From Mermis nigrescens (Eukaryota; Nematoda; Enoplea; Mermithida; Mermithidae), in contig JAVLUZ010000157.1 of the NCBI GenBank assembly GCA_036768485.1, positions 13,194,011-13,258,010 of the forward strand: a DNA stretch of 64,000 nucleotides, given 5' to 3'. Below, piece by piece: positions 24,169-38,655 of the stretch. The translations under genes were made by a program, and so were the position numbers. The notes beneath the pieces were generated by a model. It saw only the letters and a program-made list of their open reading frames with translations. It was not told where the DNA came from and did no database searches. The stretch's first letter is position 1; every line of letters starts with the position of its first letter.

Positions 24169-25016
24169 GTTCCATGCTGGGACCTGTAAAAAACGAAAAA
24201 ATCAATTTAAATTTATTTACAAAACTAAGTGAACATTGAAACACTTCGGTATATTTTTGGAATTTTTAGTTTAATTAGCAATCTTTATTACGAAAAACGT
24301 ATGCAGGACCGATTAACTTTTAACAGGAAACATTTAAAATGACAAGTTTTTTTATCATATTAATAACCGGTTGCTATTAAAAATGTGTGACGGGCGCTCC
24401 GCGTTGAAAGTAGCAAGACCAACATCTTTATCTTGGACGGGTTATCTAAAAATGTATGGTTTATTTTCAAGCATAGCTTTCATATTATTCAAATATTGAA
24501 AATCACCTACCGCGCTCTATGCAAATGATTTTTGGTCCGTACAAACATTTTTTCTTCTCCATATGGTTTATATTTATATTTTTATATATATATATCTACT
24601 ATATATTTTTGAAAGTTTGTTTGTTTGTATGTTCGTATGTTTGTGCCGGGTTGGCTCCAGCCCAATGAAATTTGGTGGGCTGATATTTTGGGCCGAGGTC
24701 GGTCCAATGGGGGAAGGAGCCGTAGCGATCTTGAAATTTCGACAAACGCACCCATTGGCCCTGGGCAGGGAAGGAGCAGGGTTTGGCCCCTGTGCTATAA
24801 GCCTCCACGATTTCGGGAGATGGCCGATTTTTTGCTATTTTTTTCAAAAATTACTTTACACTGTTTGTATAGGGATACCCCGGCCAAGAGGAGCATGCCT
24901 GGCGACACTATGTACATTGTTATATTTTATAGCATCGGTCGGCACTGTGAAACATCAAAATACGGGTTTAACCAAATGATGCTATTACATAGGCAATTTT
25001 ATATGATAGGCATGGT

Positions 25017-25325
25017 ATGAGATACTATGTGCAACAAGATAAGCAATGCAATAAGATAGGACGTGATATAAGATACTCTGTGCTACAGGATAGGCAATAC
25101 TATAAGATAGGACGTGATATAAGACACCCCGTGCTACTAGATAGGCAATGCTATAAGATAGAACGTTATAAAAGATACCCCGTGCTACAAGATAGGCAAT
25201 GCTATAAGATAGGAAGTGATATAAGATACCCCGAGCTGCAAGATAGGCAATGTTATAAGATAGTATGGGGTATAAGATACCCTGTGCTACGAGATAGGCA
25301 ATGCTATAAGATAGGTTTGGTATAG
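25017..25325 (+). repeat. 51-bp minisatellite inside Helitron copy 1
   Basis: About six units of 51 bp built on 'gataggcaatgctataaga' followed by 'taggacgtgatataagatac'. Because 51 is a multiple of three, the array keeps one frame open and gives a repetitive spurious ORF (unit like RQCYKIGRDIRYPVLQD). Confidence 0.85.
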
Positions 25326-25424
25326 ATACCCTGTCTGTGCCATAACATGCAGTGATATAGGATAGGAGATACCATCAGCTATAACATATCACGTGATATA
25401 TGACACCCTTTGCTAACAACAAAC

Positions 25425-25760
25425 AAAAAATTTTTAAAACATCAAAAATATGGTTTGACCGAAAAAATTTTGCAAAACATCCTAAAACATCAAAAATATG
25501 GTTTGACGAAAAAAAATTTCCAAAACATCCCAAAACATCAAAAATATAGTTTTGATTAAAAAAATTTTCCAAAACATCCTAAAACATCAAAAATATGGTT
25601 TGACGAAAAAAATTTTCCAAAACATCCCAAAACATCAACAATATGGGTTTTATTAAAAAATTTCCAGAACACCCCAGAACATTAAAAATATGATTTTGGC
25701 TAAACAATTTTCAAAACCATTCTGTAACGTCAAAAATGTGGATTTGATCCAAAAAATGGT
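25425..25760 (+). repeat. Second Helitron tandem array (CATCAAAAATATGG units)
   Basis: Imperfect units of roughly 60 bp with 'aaaacatcaaaaatatggtt' followed by 'tgacgaaaaaaattt'. The same array, with other copy numbers, lies at 31780-31960 and 32300-32590. Confidence 0.75.
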
Positions 25761-25847
25761 TGACAAAAGACATTTTAAAAAATCCAAAAAATAAAATATG
25801 GTTTGTACCAACAATTTTTTTAGATATATCCCAAAAACATCAAAAGT

Positions 25848-29745
<3,898 letters not shown>

Positions 29746-29753
29746 CAATCAAG

Positions 29754-30370
29754 CAAAGGCGGATTTAAGGGAAACGGGGAGGGGGATATAGCGGCCGCCC
29801 CCATTGGCCAGCGAGATTAAGAATGGATACATAATTTGCAATGATTTTCAACCGTCAGTGATTACAATTTCTCAAATTTTTCGGGCCTTCGCGCCCGATA
29901 ATATCTATCAATGACATTTATTTATTTCCTTAGCAGTCTGGAACATACATACATATATTTTTGCTTCAGCGAATAGTTTTTAAATTGGTTCGAAGAGCAG
30001 AAAACCAACTTTTCGGTTTTGGTTCCCTTCTATTTTCTAGCATAACTTATAAAAATTTTCGATGTTCTATGTCAAATGCTACAAATGCAGGTGACAGGGC
30101 GGTTATTGAAGCTTCTAAACGTTCTTCTATTTTCAATTTCCTGGCGCTTCGGGCCATATTTCTAATGAAATGAAAATAAATTATAATTTTTTCTAGCGAA
30201 ATTGTCAAAAATTTTAAATTTTCGTAAAACCGTTGCGCTAGAGCTATTTTAAATAAAAGTAAACAGAGCAAAACGTTACGAAAACGCGATTTCACACGTG
30301 AATGACAAATTTTAGGACCCATTTCCGATTGTTTTTCGAAAAAGTAGGGATACCACCCGCTCCGCGACTG
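29754..30370. mobile_element. Family A hAT-like element
   Basis: 617 bp. The left end is 'caaaggcggatttaagg' running into a G-run and 'gcggccgccccc'. The right end is '...cccgctccgcgactg'. The flanking 8-mers 'caatcaag' (29746-29753) and 'caaacaag' (30371-30378) match at 7 of 8 positions, indicating a hAT-type insertion. The left third is very similar to 54684-54860, including the GC hairpin (29881-29898). No transposase. Confidence 0.75.
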
Positions 30371-30506
30371 CAAACAAGGGCTTTAATTATGAAGCTCGTG
30401 TGCAGAATAATTAACTCATTATTGCCCAAGATAATTTCTAAGGAAATAAGTCGCAGTGCTTTTTTGTCAAAAGATTAAACATTATTTTACCAATAATTCA
30501 AGTCTA

Positions 30507-31205
30507 TCTAATATATATTTTAGAAAGTCTGTTTGTATGTCCGCTGTTGGCTCCGTCCCCATAATAGATGGTGGGCCGACACTTGGGCCCGAGATCGGCC
30601 TACCCTGGGAATGGTCTGTAGTAGCATTAAAATTTTTCCAACGCCACCTTGGCACCCTGAACACACCTTAGGCGGTAGGGCGCCCTATGCTCAAGCGTAG
30701 GATTTCTTTGAAAGCCGATGTTTCAGTAATTTCTAAAAGTGCGCCAAGAGTCGCGTTACACTATTTTCGGCTTGCTGCACCTCGTACGTTATAACATGGT
30801 CAAAACATTGCATATGTTGAACTGTGTCCTACCTTATAGCGTTGCATATGTTCTAGCACTGGATATGTTCACATACCCAAGGCTATAAAATAAGGCAACG
30901 CTATAAGATAGGACGCTTTAACATACTAAATGCTATAAGATAGGCAATGCTATAGGATAGGACACGTTATAACATACTCAATGCTGTAAGATGGACAATG
31001 CTGTAGCATAGAACACGTTATAACATACACTATGCTAAAAGGTAGGCAATGCTGTAGCAGAGGACAACATATAACATACCTAACGCTATAGGATAGACAA
31101 TGCTGTAGCATAGGACACATTATAACATACCGAACAATCTAATATAGGCAATGCTGTAGCATAGAGCACGTTATAGGATGCCTAATGCTATAAGATGGGC
31201 AAAAA
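30507..31205 (+). mobile_element. Helitron-like element, copy 2 (3' truncated)
   Basis: 5' end TCTAATATATATTTTAGAAA, then 'gtttgtatgtccg' and 'gttggctc', as in copies 1 and 3. From about 30880 to 31200 it carries ~51-bp units ('gctataagataggcaatgct', 'ataacatac'). No CTAG terminus is found before copy 3 begins at 31372, so the right border is approximate. Confidence 0.65.
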
Positions 31206-31371
31206 GTAATTTGAGAAAAAGGACGTTTCGAAAAGTTTCTATTCGACCAAATTAAATTTAACTGGCCATTTAATTTTTCAGTCGCGCCGTTTGAACAAAT
31301 CTTTGTTTAAAATTAAATAATGTAAACTTTGATTTGCTTTACACAATAATGCATTCTTTATTTTCTTTTCA

Positions 31372-32676
31372 TCTACTATATATTTGTGAAAGTTTGTTTG
31401 TATGTCCGAGGTTGGCTCCAGCCCCATAACACTTGGTGGGCTGACATTTTGGTCCGAGTTCGGCCTACCGGCTGGGGGTGTAGTAGCGACATCAAAGTGG
31501 GAGGCGTCCCCATGCTTAAGCATGACCGATTTTGGGTCAAAGCCGATTTTTTTTGCCAAATTTTGAAAATCGGAATAAATTCAGTTTAGACTATTTTCGG
31601 GTTACGGTACTTTGGCTGCTTTGTGCATTATAAAATAGGATCGGACGTAATATAGCCTATATAATGCTGTCTGTCCCATAACATGCAGTGATATAAGATA
31701 GGAGATACCGTCTGCTAAAACATATGAGCGAAATAAGATATCACATGATATGTGACACCCTTTGCTACAACAAACAAAAAATTTTTAGATCAAAAATAAG
31801 ATTTGACCAAAAATTTTTTTCAAAACATCCCAAAGCATGAAAAATATGGGTTTGACCAAAAAAAATTTCCAAAACATCCTAAAACATCAAAAATATGATT
31901 TTGGCTAAAGAATGATCAGAAGCATTTTATAACGTCAAAAATATGGATTTGATCAAAAAAATGTACATTGGTGAAGCGGCAGGCGTCCCTATGCTTAAGC
32001 ATGGCCGATCTTGGGTCATAGCCGATTTCTTGCCTAATTATGAAAATCGGAAAAAATTCAATTTAAACTATTTTCGGGTTACAGTACTTTTGCCGCCGCG
32101 AGCGTTATAAGGTAGGATCGGACGTGATATAGCCTACATAATGCTACTAGCTGGGCAATGTTATGAGGTACAATGATGTGATATAAGATACCCTGTCTGT
32201 GCCATAACAAGCATATTTATAAGATAGGAGATACCGTGTGCTATAACACATGAGTGATATAAGATATCACGTGATATATGACACTATTTGCTACAACAAA
32301 CAAAAAATTATTAAAACATCAAAAATATACTTTGACCAAAAAATTTTCCCAAAACATCCCAAAACATCAAAAATATGGGTCTGACCAAAAAAATTTCTAG
32401 AACATCCTAAAACATCAAAAATATGATTTTGGCTATAGAATTTTCAAAACCATTCTGTAACGTCACAAATATGGGTTTGATCAAAAAATGATTGACAAAA
32501 AAAACATTTTAAAAGAATCCATAAAAATGAAATATGGGTTTTACCAACAATTTTTTAGAAATATCCCAAAAACATCAAATGTCTCGAAAAATAAAAAATA
32601 CAAGAGACATGCATCTCAATTCCATATAGCTATCAGGCCTAAGTTCAGCCAGGGCAACGCCGGGCAGCTCAGCTAG
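31372..32676 (+). mobile_element. Complete non-autonomous Helitron
   Basis: Starts TCTACTATATATTTGTGAAA just after an A (31371). It ends ...CAGCTCAGCTAG just before a T (32677). This is the A^T insertion pattern and the 5'-TC / CTAG-3' termini expected of Helitrons. A GC-rich imperfect hairpin ('gccagggcaacgccgggc', 32648-32665) lies about 7 nt upstream of CTAG. Internally it has a partial duplication: the 'ggcgtcccc/tatgcttaagcatg' block occurs near 31505 and 31985. It carries no Rep or helicase. Confidence 0.85.
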
Positions 32677-32677
32677 T

Positions 32678-33597
32678 GTTTAAAAATTTTGCGCTAAATA
32701 TTTGAAAAAATTTCGTGGTCAGAGAATGTACATGAAAGCGCCGAACCGAGAAATAAAAATAAATAGGCTTACTGTATAGGTATACCAAAAGTACATAGAT
32801 ATAAATCAGAGTTTGCTAAGGCATAGAAAAACTAATTTTTGTAACAAAATTGTAAAAATTGAAACTAAAAACTGATAATTTCCAATGTACGAATTTCGTT
32901 AGTCATATTGGCTGCAGGCAAGATCACTCTCAAGTTATCGTGTAATAGGACGGCGAATATATATGAAATAATCCGAGTATCACCTTTAAAAATCAGCATA
33001 TTTTATGAATATCCCACAAACACTCAGCTGGTAAAATAACATTCGAGTCATTGATTAAAATATAATGAGCGTAAGTTACTTTCTCTGGGATTCATAAGCG
33101 CCGATGCTATCTATGAGTGCGACTCGCTTGAGCCCGACTGTAGCCAGAAGCGCGTTGGTATTCATAAATGTGAAAAGCGTTAAGAAAACATTGAGCGAAT
33201 CTATCTAAAGAAGACTAGACATGCACGTGGGAGGTCTGGCTTCTATTCTAGAACCCCTAATTGGAAAAATGGGTCATTTTCATATGAAAACGAGGCAAAA
33301 TGAAGGCTTAGAATGTATTAACATTGATGTTTCTCTTCGAAAGTGCTAAACATTGACCAGAAACAATAGAGAAACGTATTTGCAAAGCTATTTCAGCATT
33401 CGCACCACTTTTTGGCGTTTTAGGCCCAGAACCGCTTAATTTTTGACGCCCTCCATGGATAGACTGCCGCTAGATGAGCCATAACATGTATGAATGCTCA
33501 GGTCTGTTGAGGTACACTTGTTATATTATGCAACGATACTTATATTTTGAAAAAAATTTGAAGGGAAAATTCTTAAGGCACAAAGGCGCGTTTTATT
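32678..33597. other. Gene-free stretch with repeat family E, copy 2
   Basis: No gene. Family E is recognisable at about 33215-33460 ('gacatgcacgtgg', 'gaggcaaaatgaaggc', 'ttttggcgttttaggcccag'). Confidence 0.5.
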
Positions 33598-33605
33598 AAT
33601 CCACA

Positions 33606-34169
33606 CTGGAGCGTAGTTAGGATTTTATTTTGGGGGTCCTCGAATTTGTGAAGTTCTATTTCTTGACAACCGTTAGGAGATCCGCGAAAATAATGGCATT
33701 TTTTAGCATTTCTCGACAAATATCTATGCCATGGTGACGAAAAAAAATTTATAAAAGTGAAGAATTGTCTTGCTTGATTTAAGACTTGGAGATCCAAAGT
33801 CTAACCTTTAAGCTATCTGTACGACAAATTTCTCAATTTCGAGTTGAAGCTTGACTCTACAAAATTTCGAATCACTTGTCTTTGCATTTAATTCTGTAAT
33901 TTTGCAGAGAAATTTAATGAAGTTTACATTTTCACTATATAAGTCAAATCTGGGCTTCTGAGGTAAGAAATAAGATTGAAAATAAGAAATCCGGCGCTAG
34001 CGCCGAAAAACCTTGAGTTTAGTAGCTCAAATATGTGCTAGAAACACATTTTGGCTGTCCTTTTAGCGAACTTTAAAAATTTTTAATTTCTTCTTTCAGG
34101 GACTTTGTTTAAAAAAATTGATTATTCTATTTCGGGGGGCAGCCCCCTCCTCGGCTGGTTATGCCCATG
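33606..34169. mobile_element. hAT-like MITE with perfect 8-bp target duplication
   Basis: 564 bp, flanked by 'aatccaca' at 33598-33605 and 34170-34177. The left end 'ctggagcgtagttagg' and the reverse complement of the right end 'catgggcataaccagcc' are an imperfect terminal inverted repeat; both are followed by G-rich text. It contains a self-complementary 14-mer CGGCGCTAGCGCCG at 33992-34005. No ORF belongs to a transposase. Confidence 0.8.
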
Positions 34170-34177
34170 AATCCACA

Positions 34178-34503
34178 TAACTTGAAATTTCAGCAGGAAG
34201 CAAGAGGACTGAGTTGCTTGATATCAAAAATACAATTGAAGCTTTCTGTAAAAATTTTTGCATAAATATCCAAAGCTCTTCAGTTAGAGGTCACTACACT
34301 AGGGAAGAATGACTGATTTATGTACTTATTTTTTGCATATAACATTCAAGAGCATTTAGATCGCATGGGCCCGCACAATTATTACAAAAATCCATAAGTT
34401 AAATTTTAAAAGTTTGATTGCTTCTTAAAGCGGATGTGCGTACGGACTCACTTTTTCGGACTATTTATTTTTCTTCGCTTAAATTACACTGGCAAACTCG
34501 AGT
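34178..34503. other. Intergenic stretch, nothing recognised
   Basis: Short AT-rich stretch between the MITE and the exon-like ORF. No signal that I can support. Confidence 0.4.
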
Positions 34504-34990
34504 CTACATGGGCCTAAATTTGTTAATCACCTTTTTTGCTCGAAGGATTTGAATAAGATAAGTTTCCCAATGAAATTTTAATGTAGCGAAGTCGAGGCGT
34601 GGCGTGTAGATATTGTCTTTGTCTATGCAGCTTGTATTGATCGATTTCATAAATAAAGCGGAGCCCCAGGCATATTCGTCAGTGCCATTATAGGGTATTT
34701 GCATTCGGACAAACATGAACGGTGGAGCCGACTTGCAAAGCGGGCCTGGCAGTGATGAGTTCGTCAAACGATGAGACGTTGTGGGCTCAAAAATTGTCCA
34801 TTTCATCCATGTTACGAATTCTTGCAAATCCAAGACATAAACAGGATAACCAAGGAAGTCCGCAATTCCTTGCAAAGCATACGAACCATCTGACTGTGTT
34901 AATACTGACGTTGCTTCCTTGACAATGTCGTCACTGACGTGTCGATGCATTCGATTCAAAAACTTCTCTAAGGCTATTTTGATTACACTA
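34504..34990 (-). CDS. Unidentified exon-like ORF abutting the PLE array
   Basis: About 160 codons are open on the - strand with normal protein-like composition, for example 'GSYALQGIADFLGYPVYVLD', 'WMKWTIFEPTTSHRL' and 'DEYAWGSALFMKSINTSC'. I do not recognise the family. It could be a single internal exon. A possible acceptor (..aaatag|TGTAATC) lies right at the PLE border near 34988, and a possible donor (AAAAAG|GTGATT) near 34530 would end it at '..ILRAKK'. Upstream of 34990 the frame runs into reverse-complement PLE sequence, so the ATG at 35013 belongs to the PLE and is not a real start. It may be a host exon or a piece of an older transposon. Confidence 0.4.
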
Positions 34991-35600
34991 TTTTGCCTTA
35001 CACTGGTGTACATGGCTACAATGTACGCAGCAGAATTCTAAAGGTTATATCTGCATTTTACCCTCAGATTAGAGTAAGGTTTGTTTACAAACCTGTTATG
35101 TGTATCAGCCGGTTTTTCAAGAACAAGGATGCTGTACCTGCTAAGCTACTCTCAAATTTAGTATATAAGTATACGTGTTCTAGCTGTATGGCTAGTTACA
35201 TCGGTGAAACTCGCCGACATTTTGGGAGTAGAATGGCAGAGCATACTGGCATCTCATTTGCTACAGGAAAGCCAATTCAGGGTGATAGTTTATCTGCTAT
35301 TCACAAACATATCTCAAATAGCAATCATCCAATTACATCAGATTGCTTCAAGGTTATCAGTCGAGCATCCAACTCTTTTGATCTTTTAATCAAGGAGTCA
35401 TTATACATAGCACGTGATCGTCCTATTCTCAATAATAATGTTTCATCATATCCTTTAAATTTGTTTTAATTTACCACATTTTTCTTTTTCTTAAAGCTTT
35501 AAATCTTTTATTATTATCTTTATAATTTAATGGTAGGTTTAAACTTTAAGCTCCTCTTAGTTTACAACTCTCGCTTAGCAAGCTCATTTTTCGAAACAAT
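34991..35600 (+). pseudogene. PLE 5'-truncated unit (pseudo-LTR), GIY-YIG part only
   Basis: Corresponds to 37956-38565. It encodes only the C-terminal ~157 residues: the linker 'LPYTGVHGYNVRSRIL'-like region and the GIY-YIG endonuclease ('YKYTCSSCMASYIGETRRHF'). The reverse transcriptase is missing. Its 5' edge lies against the antisense exon-like ORF. Confidence 0.85.
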
Positions 35601-35616
35601 TCCTTCATAATCAGTC

Positions 35617-35690
35617 GTATCTACAATTTGCTCTGAAGATGGCCAAAGTCTTGGTCGAAACGTCAGCTACATGCGTTAGAGTCGATAAAC
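35617..35690 (+). ncRNA. Hammerhead-ribozyme-like motif, PLE unit 1
   Basis: Core CTGAAGA (35633-35639, fits CUGANGA), then a U, then a 6-bp stem II (GGCCAA / TTGGTC, loop AGTC), then GAAA (35657-35660), then a 4-bp stem III (ACGT / GCGT, 9-nt loop) and the cleavage-site position. Stem I is weak: AG/CT next to the core, an internal loop, then GATA/TATC. The extra U before stem II departs from the minimal consensus. Penelope-like elements are known to carry hammerhead motifs in their pseudo-LTRs, which supports the reading; activity is not shown. Confidence 0.5.
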
Positions 35691-38434
35691 AATGGAAGGA
35701 CAATGGGAGCGAACCACACCCTACTCCAGCAGCATTGGTTGGTCAGATTGCTTCCCCCTCTGCTACTGAAGTCAATTTTCCGAATATTTTTAGTCAATTA
35801 AGGCATAATGGGAGAAAATCGCCTGTCAATCAAACAACTTCAGCTAGTCAGATTACTTCCACTACTGCTACGACATCTAGGATGGGTGGAGGTAAGGGCG
35901 GGTTGGAGGGGCTGGTAAGTTTTAGACTTAAAAAGTTTTTCTTTATTATTGCTTTTCTTTTCAAGATTCGTTTAAAGCTAAATATATTCACAAATTTGAA
36001 GAATAAGTATGATCATGGAGTTGTGTTACTTTTGAGAAAAGTTGAGAAGCTTCAACTTCGCTATGATAAGCTTCAGTTGGATGTTGCATTTCTTAGAGAA
36101 TGCATTGATAATGATTTGCTTCCTAAATTTCTGGCTTTCAAGGTTTCTAATAGGATGCTTAAGCGTTCTAAATGTTACATAACATGCCAGAGGCTTCTGC
36201 TAAATGAGGAATTGAAAGTTAAAATCAAAGAGGTTGAAAGAGTCCTAAGAGATTTGAAGGAGCAGATTACTTTGTTTAATTCACGAGTATCCTGGCTGGA
36301 TTCTCAGGTAGCATTAACATACATTAGACGCAATGTGTCTAAATCTCTCAACCATGTTAGACAGTTGCATAGCAAGAAGGTAAAAAACTTGCTTATGCAT
36401 AAAAGTGTCAATAGTATCAATCCTGAAAAGGTTGTAGTTAATTTAAGTAACCGAGTTTTGACAGCTCATGAGAAGCTGGTGTTGTCTTATGGTATGAAGT
36501 ACTCTATTACACCTAGGAAGATCGAGTATGGTGATTATCTGCTACCTTTTGAGAAACTGATGGGTTTCCTCAAGAAACAAACTGCCTTTAACTGTGACAA
36601 TGTAAAAATGCAGATGATCAAGAATCAATTGCGAGACATTGCTCTTAGCTCATATTTTAATTATGATAAGAAGCATTGCGATAATCTATCAAAGCGTGAC
36701 TATGAAATCCTCAGCAATCTGTCAAAAGACAAGAATATCATTGTTCTAAAGGCAGATAAGGGTAATCAAGTAGTAATTCTGAACAAAGATGACTACATTA
36801 GGAAGTTGAATGATGTCTTGAATGATATCTCAAAGTTCAAAGTCATTGACTGTAATCCTTGTCAGTTTATGCGCTCAGTTGAGAAACGCATATCAGCCCA
36901 TATACTGAAGGTTCATAAACAGAATGGACTATCTGCTGATGTCTATAAAAGTATAAATCCTGTAGGATGCAGTTATGGCAGGCTATATGGCTTGCCTAAG
37001 ACTCATAAGAGAGATGTTCCTTTAAGACCAATCTTGTCAGCCATCAACACTCCAACTTATAAGTTGGCTAAGTATTTTGTGCCGATCCTACAAGACATAA
37101 GTACTAATGAATACACTTTATGTGACACTGGTAGTTTCCTGACAAGACTCAAGGCTTTTACATTCAAAAGCCATCATTTTATGGCTAGTCTTGATGTTCA
37201 AAGCTTGTTCACTAATATTCCACTCAATGAGACCATTGACATATGTATTAGGAAACTATTTGATGATCAGAATGTCATGTTAGTAAATAACATGAATTGT
37301 CATCAATTCAAACTGCTTCTAGAACTTGCAGTTAAAGAGTGTTACTTTACTTGTAATGGTAAAATCTATCAACAGATAGATGGTGTTGCTATGGGTAATC
37401 CGCTTGGCCCAGTTCTTGCCAACATTTTCTTGAGCCATCATGAAACAAAGTGGCTCAGAGACTGTAGTATAAAGATTAGACCCAAGTTTTATGTACGTTA
37501 TGTTGATGACACATTTGTAGTGTTTTCTGACAGAAATCAGCCTAGAAAGTTCTGTGATTACATGAATCAGCAACATCCTAATATGAATTTCACATTTGAA
37601 ACTGAATGTGACAAGAAATTAAATTTCCTTGATGTGCTTGTTGAAAGGAAGTCCGATGATATTGTCACATCATCATATCAGAAACCCACATTTTCTGGCC
37701 TTTATGCCAAATTGTCTAGCTTCATTCCTTTTGCCTATAAAGTTGGTTTAATAAAGACACTTGTGAGTCGTATTCACATGATTTGTAACTCATATCAGAC
37801 TTTTGTCTCTGATATTGACAAGCTGAAGCAGACTCTACTGCAAAATGAGTATCCGCTTAGCTTGATTGATAAGGTCATATCAGACTTTATGACAAAAGTT
37901 TATAGTAAGAGTGATGACATAAAATTCGGGTGTGATAAACTATGCTATTCTCTTGTTTTGCCTTACACTGGTGTGCATGGCTACAATGTACGCAGCAGAA
38001 TTCTAAAGGTTATATCTGCATTTTACCCTCAGATTAGAGTAAGGTTTGTTTACAAACCTGTTATGTGTATCAGCCGGTTTTTCAAGAACAAGGATGCTGT
38101 ACCTGCTAAGCTACTCTCAAATTTAGTATATAAGTATACGTGTTCTAGCTGTATGGCTAGTTACATCGGTGAAACTCGCCGACATTTTGGGAGTAGAATG
38201 GCAGAGCATACTGGCATCTCATTTGCTACAGGAAAGCCAATTCAGGGTGATAGTTTATCTGCTATTCACAAACATATCTCAAATAGCAATCATCCAATTA
38301 CATCAGATTGCTTCAAGGTTATCAGTCGAGCATCCAACTCTTTTGATCTTTTAATCAAGGAGTCATTATACATAGCACGTGATCGTCCTATTCTCAATAA
38401 TAATGTTTCATCATATCCTTTAAATTTGTTTTAA
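35639..38434 (+). CDS. Penelope-like RT/GIY-YIG polyprotein, intact (unit 1)
   Basis: 931-residue ORF. It would reverse-transcribe the element RNA at a nicked target. An N-terminal lysine-rich, coiled-coil-like region (about 100-260) precedes the RT. RT landmarks in order: 'LKADKGNQVVILNKDDY' (~370), 'LYGLPKTHKRDVPLRPIL' (~450), motif A 'MASLDVQSLFTNIP' (~515), motif B 'DGVAMGNPLGPVLANIF' (~580) and catalytic 'YVRYVDDTFVVF' (~620). The C-terminal GIY-YIG nuclease is at ~830-895, with a CSSC pair inside 'YKYTCSSCMASYIGETRR' and the conserved arginine and glutamate region after it. The ATG overlaps the hammerhead-like core, so translation may really start further in. No in-frame stop or frameshift, so this unit may still be competent. 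A possible 51-nt intron lies within the 5' part. Confidence 0.93.
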   Translation: MAKVLVETSATCVRVDKQWKDNGSEPHPTPAALVGQIASPSATEVNFPNIFSQLRHNGRKSPVNQTTSASQITSTTATTSRMGGGKGGLEGLVSFRLKKFFFIIAFLFKIRLKLNIFTNLKNKYDHGVVLLLRKVEKLQLRYDKLQLDVAFLRECIDNDLLPKFLAFKVSNRMLKRSKCYITCQRLLLNEELKVKIKEVERVLRDLKEQITLFNSRVSWLDSQVALTYIRRNVSKSLNHVRQLHSKKVKNLLMHKSVNSINPEKVVVNLSNRVLTAHEKLVLSYGMKYSITPRKIEYGDYLLPFEKLMGFLKKQTAFNCDNVKMQMIKNQLRDIALSSYFNYDKKHCDNLSKRDYEILSNLSKDKNIIVLKADKGNQVVILNKDDYIRKLNDVLNDISKFKVIDCNPCQFMRSVEKRISAHILKVHKQNGLSADVYKSINPVGCSYGRLYGLPKTHKRDVPLRPILSAINTPTYKLAKYFVPILQDISTNEYTLCDTGSFLTRLKAFTFKSHHFMASLDVQSLFTNIPLNETIDICIRKLFDDQNVMLVNNMNCHQFKLLLELAVKECYFTCNGKIYQQIDGVAMGNPLGPVLANIFLSHHETKWLRDCSIKIRPKFYVRYVDDTFVVFSDRNQPRKFCDYMNQQHPNMNFTFETECDKKLNFLDVLVERKSDDIVTSSYQKPTFSGLYAKLSSFIPFAYKVGLIKTLVSRIHMICNSYQTFVSDIDKLKQTLLQNEYPLSLIDKVISDFMTKVYSKSDDIKFGCDKLCYSLVLPYTGVHGYNVRSRILKVISAFYPQIRVRFVYKPVMCISRFFKNKDAVPAKLLSNLVYKYTCSSCMASYIGETRRHFGSRMAEHTGISFATGKPIQGDSLSAIHKHISNSNHPITSDCFKVISRASNSFDLLIKESLYIARDRPILNNNVSSYPLNLF
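35915..35965 (+). other. Candidate retained intron in PLE ORF, unit 1
   Basis: A 51-nt segment begins GTAAGTTTTAG and ends with a T-rich tract and TTTTCAAG. It is phase 0 and a multiple of three, so the ORF stays open with or without it. Retained it encodes a hydrophobic stretch (VSFRLKKFFFIIAFLFK) that is unusual in an otherwise basic region. Intron retention inside genomic copies is a documented oddity of Penelope-like elements. The same segment is at 38880-38930 in unit 2. Confidence 0.55.
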
Positions 38435-38581
38435 TTTACCATATTTTTCTTTTTCTTAAAGCTTTAAATCTTTTATTATTATCTTTATAATTTAATGGTA
38501 GGTTTAAACTTTAAGCTCCTCTTAGTTTACAACTCTCGCTTAGCAAGCTCATTTTTCGAAACAATTCCTTCATAATCAGTC

Positions 38582-38655
38582 GTATCTACAATTTGCTCTG
38601 AAGATGGCCAAAGTCTTGGTCGAAACGTCAGCTACATGCGTTAGAGTCGATAAAC
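38582..38655 (+). ncRNA. Hammerhead-ribozyme-like motif, PLE unit 2
   Basis: Same sequence as 35617-35690, shifted by 2965: core CTGAAGA at 38598-38604 and GAAA at 38622-38625. It sits 33 nt after the unit 1/unit 2 junction (38565/38566). Cleavage here in a tandem transcript would release unit-length RNA. The third repeat of this position, after 41531, is absent because the array ends there. Confidence 0.5.

Noticed and set aside
24563..25325. ORFs of 82-138 residues in Helitron copy 1
   Set aside because: They lie in non-coding Helitron sequence and the 51-bp array; the other Helitron copies do not keep the frames.
25017..25325. CRISPR-like array
   Set aside because: Units are contiguous 51-bp tandem repeats without unique spacers, inside a Helitron of a eukaryote.
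37319..37576. 85-residue - strand ORF repeated in each PLE copy (also 40284, 43802)
   Set aside because: Antisense shadow of the RT domain; it recurs only because the PLE recurs.
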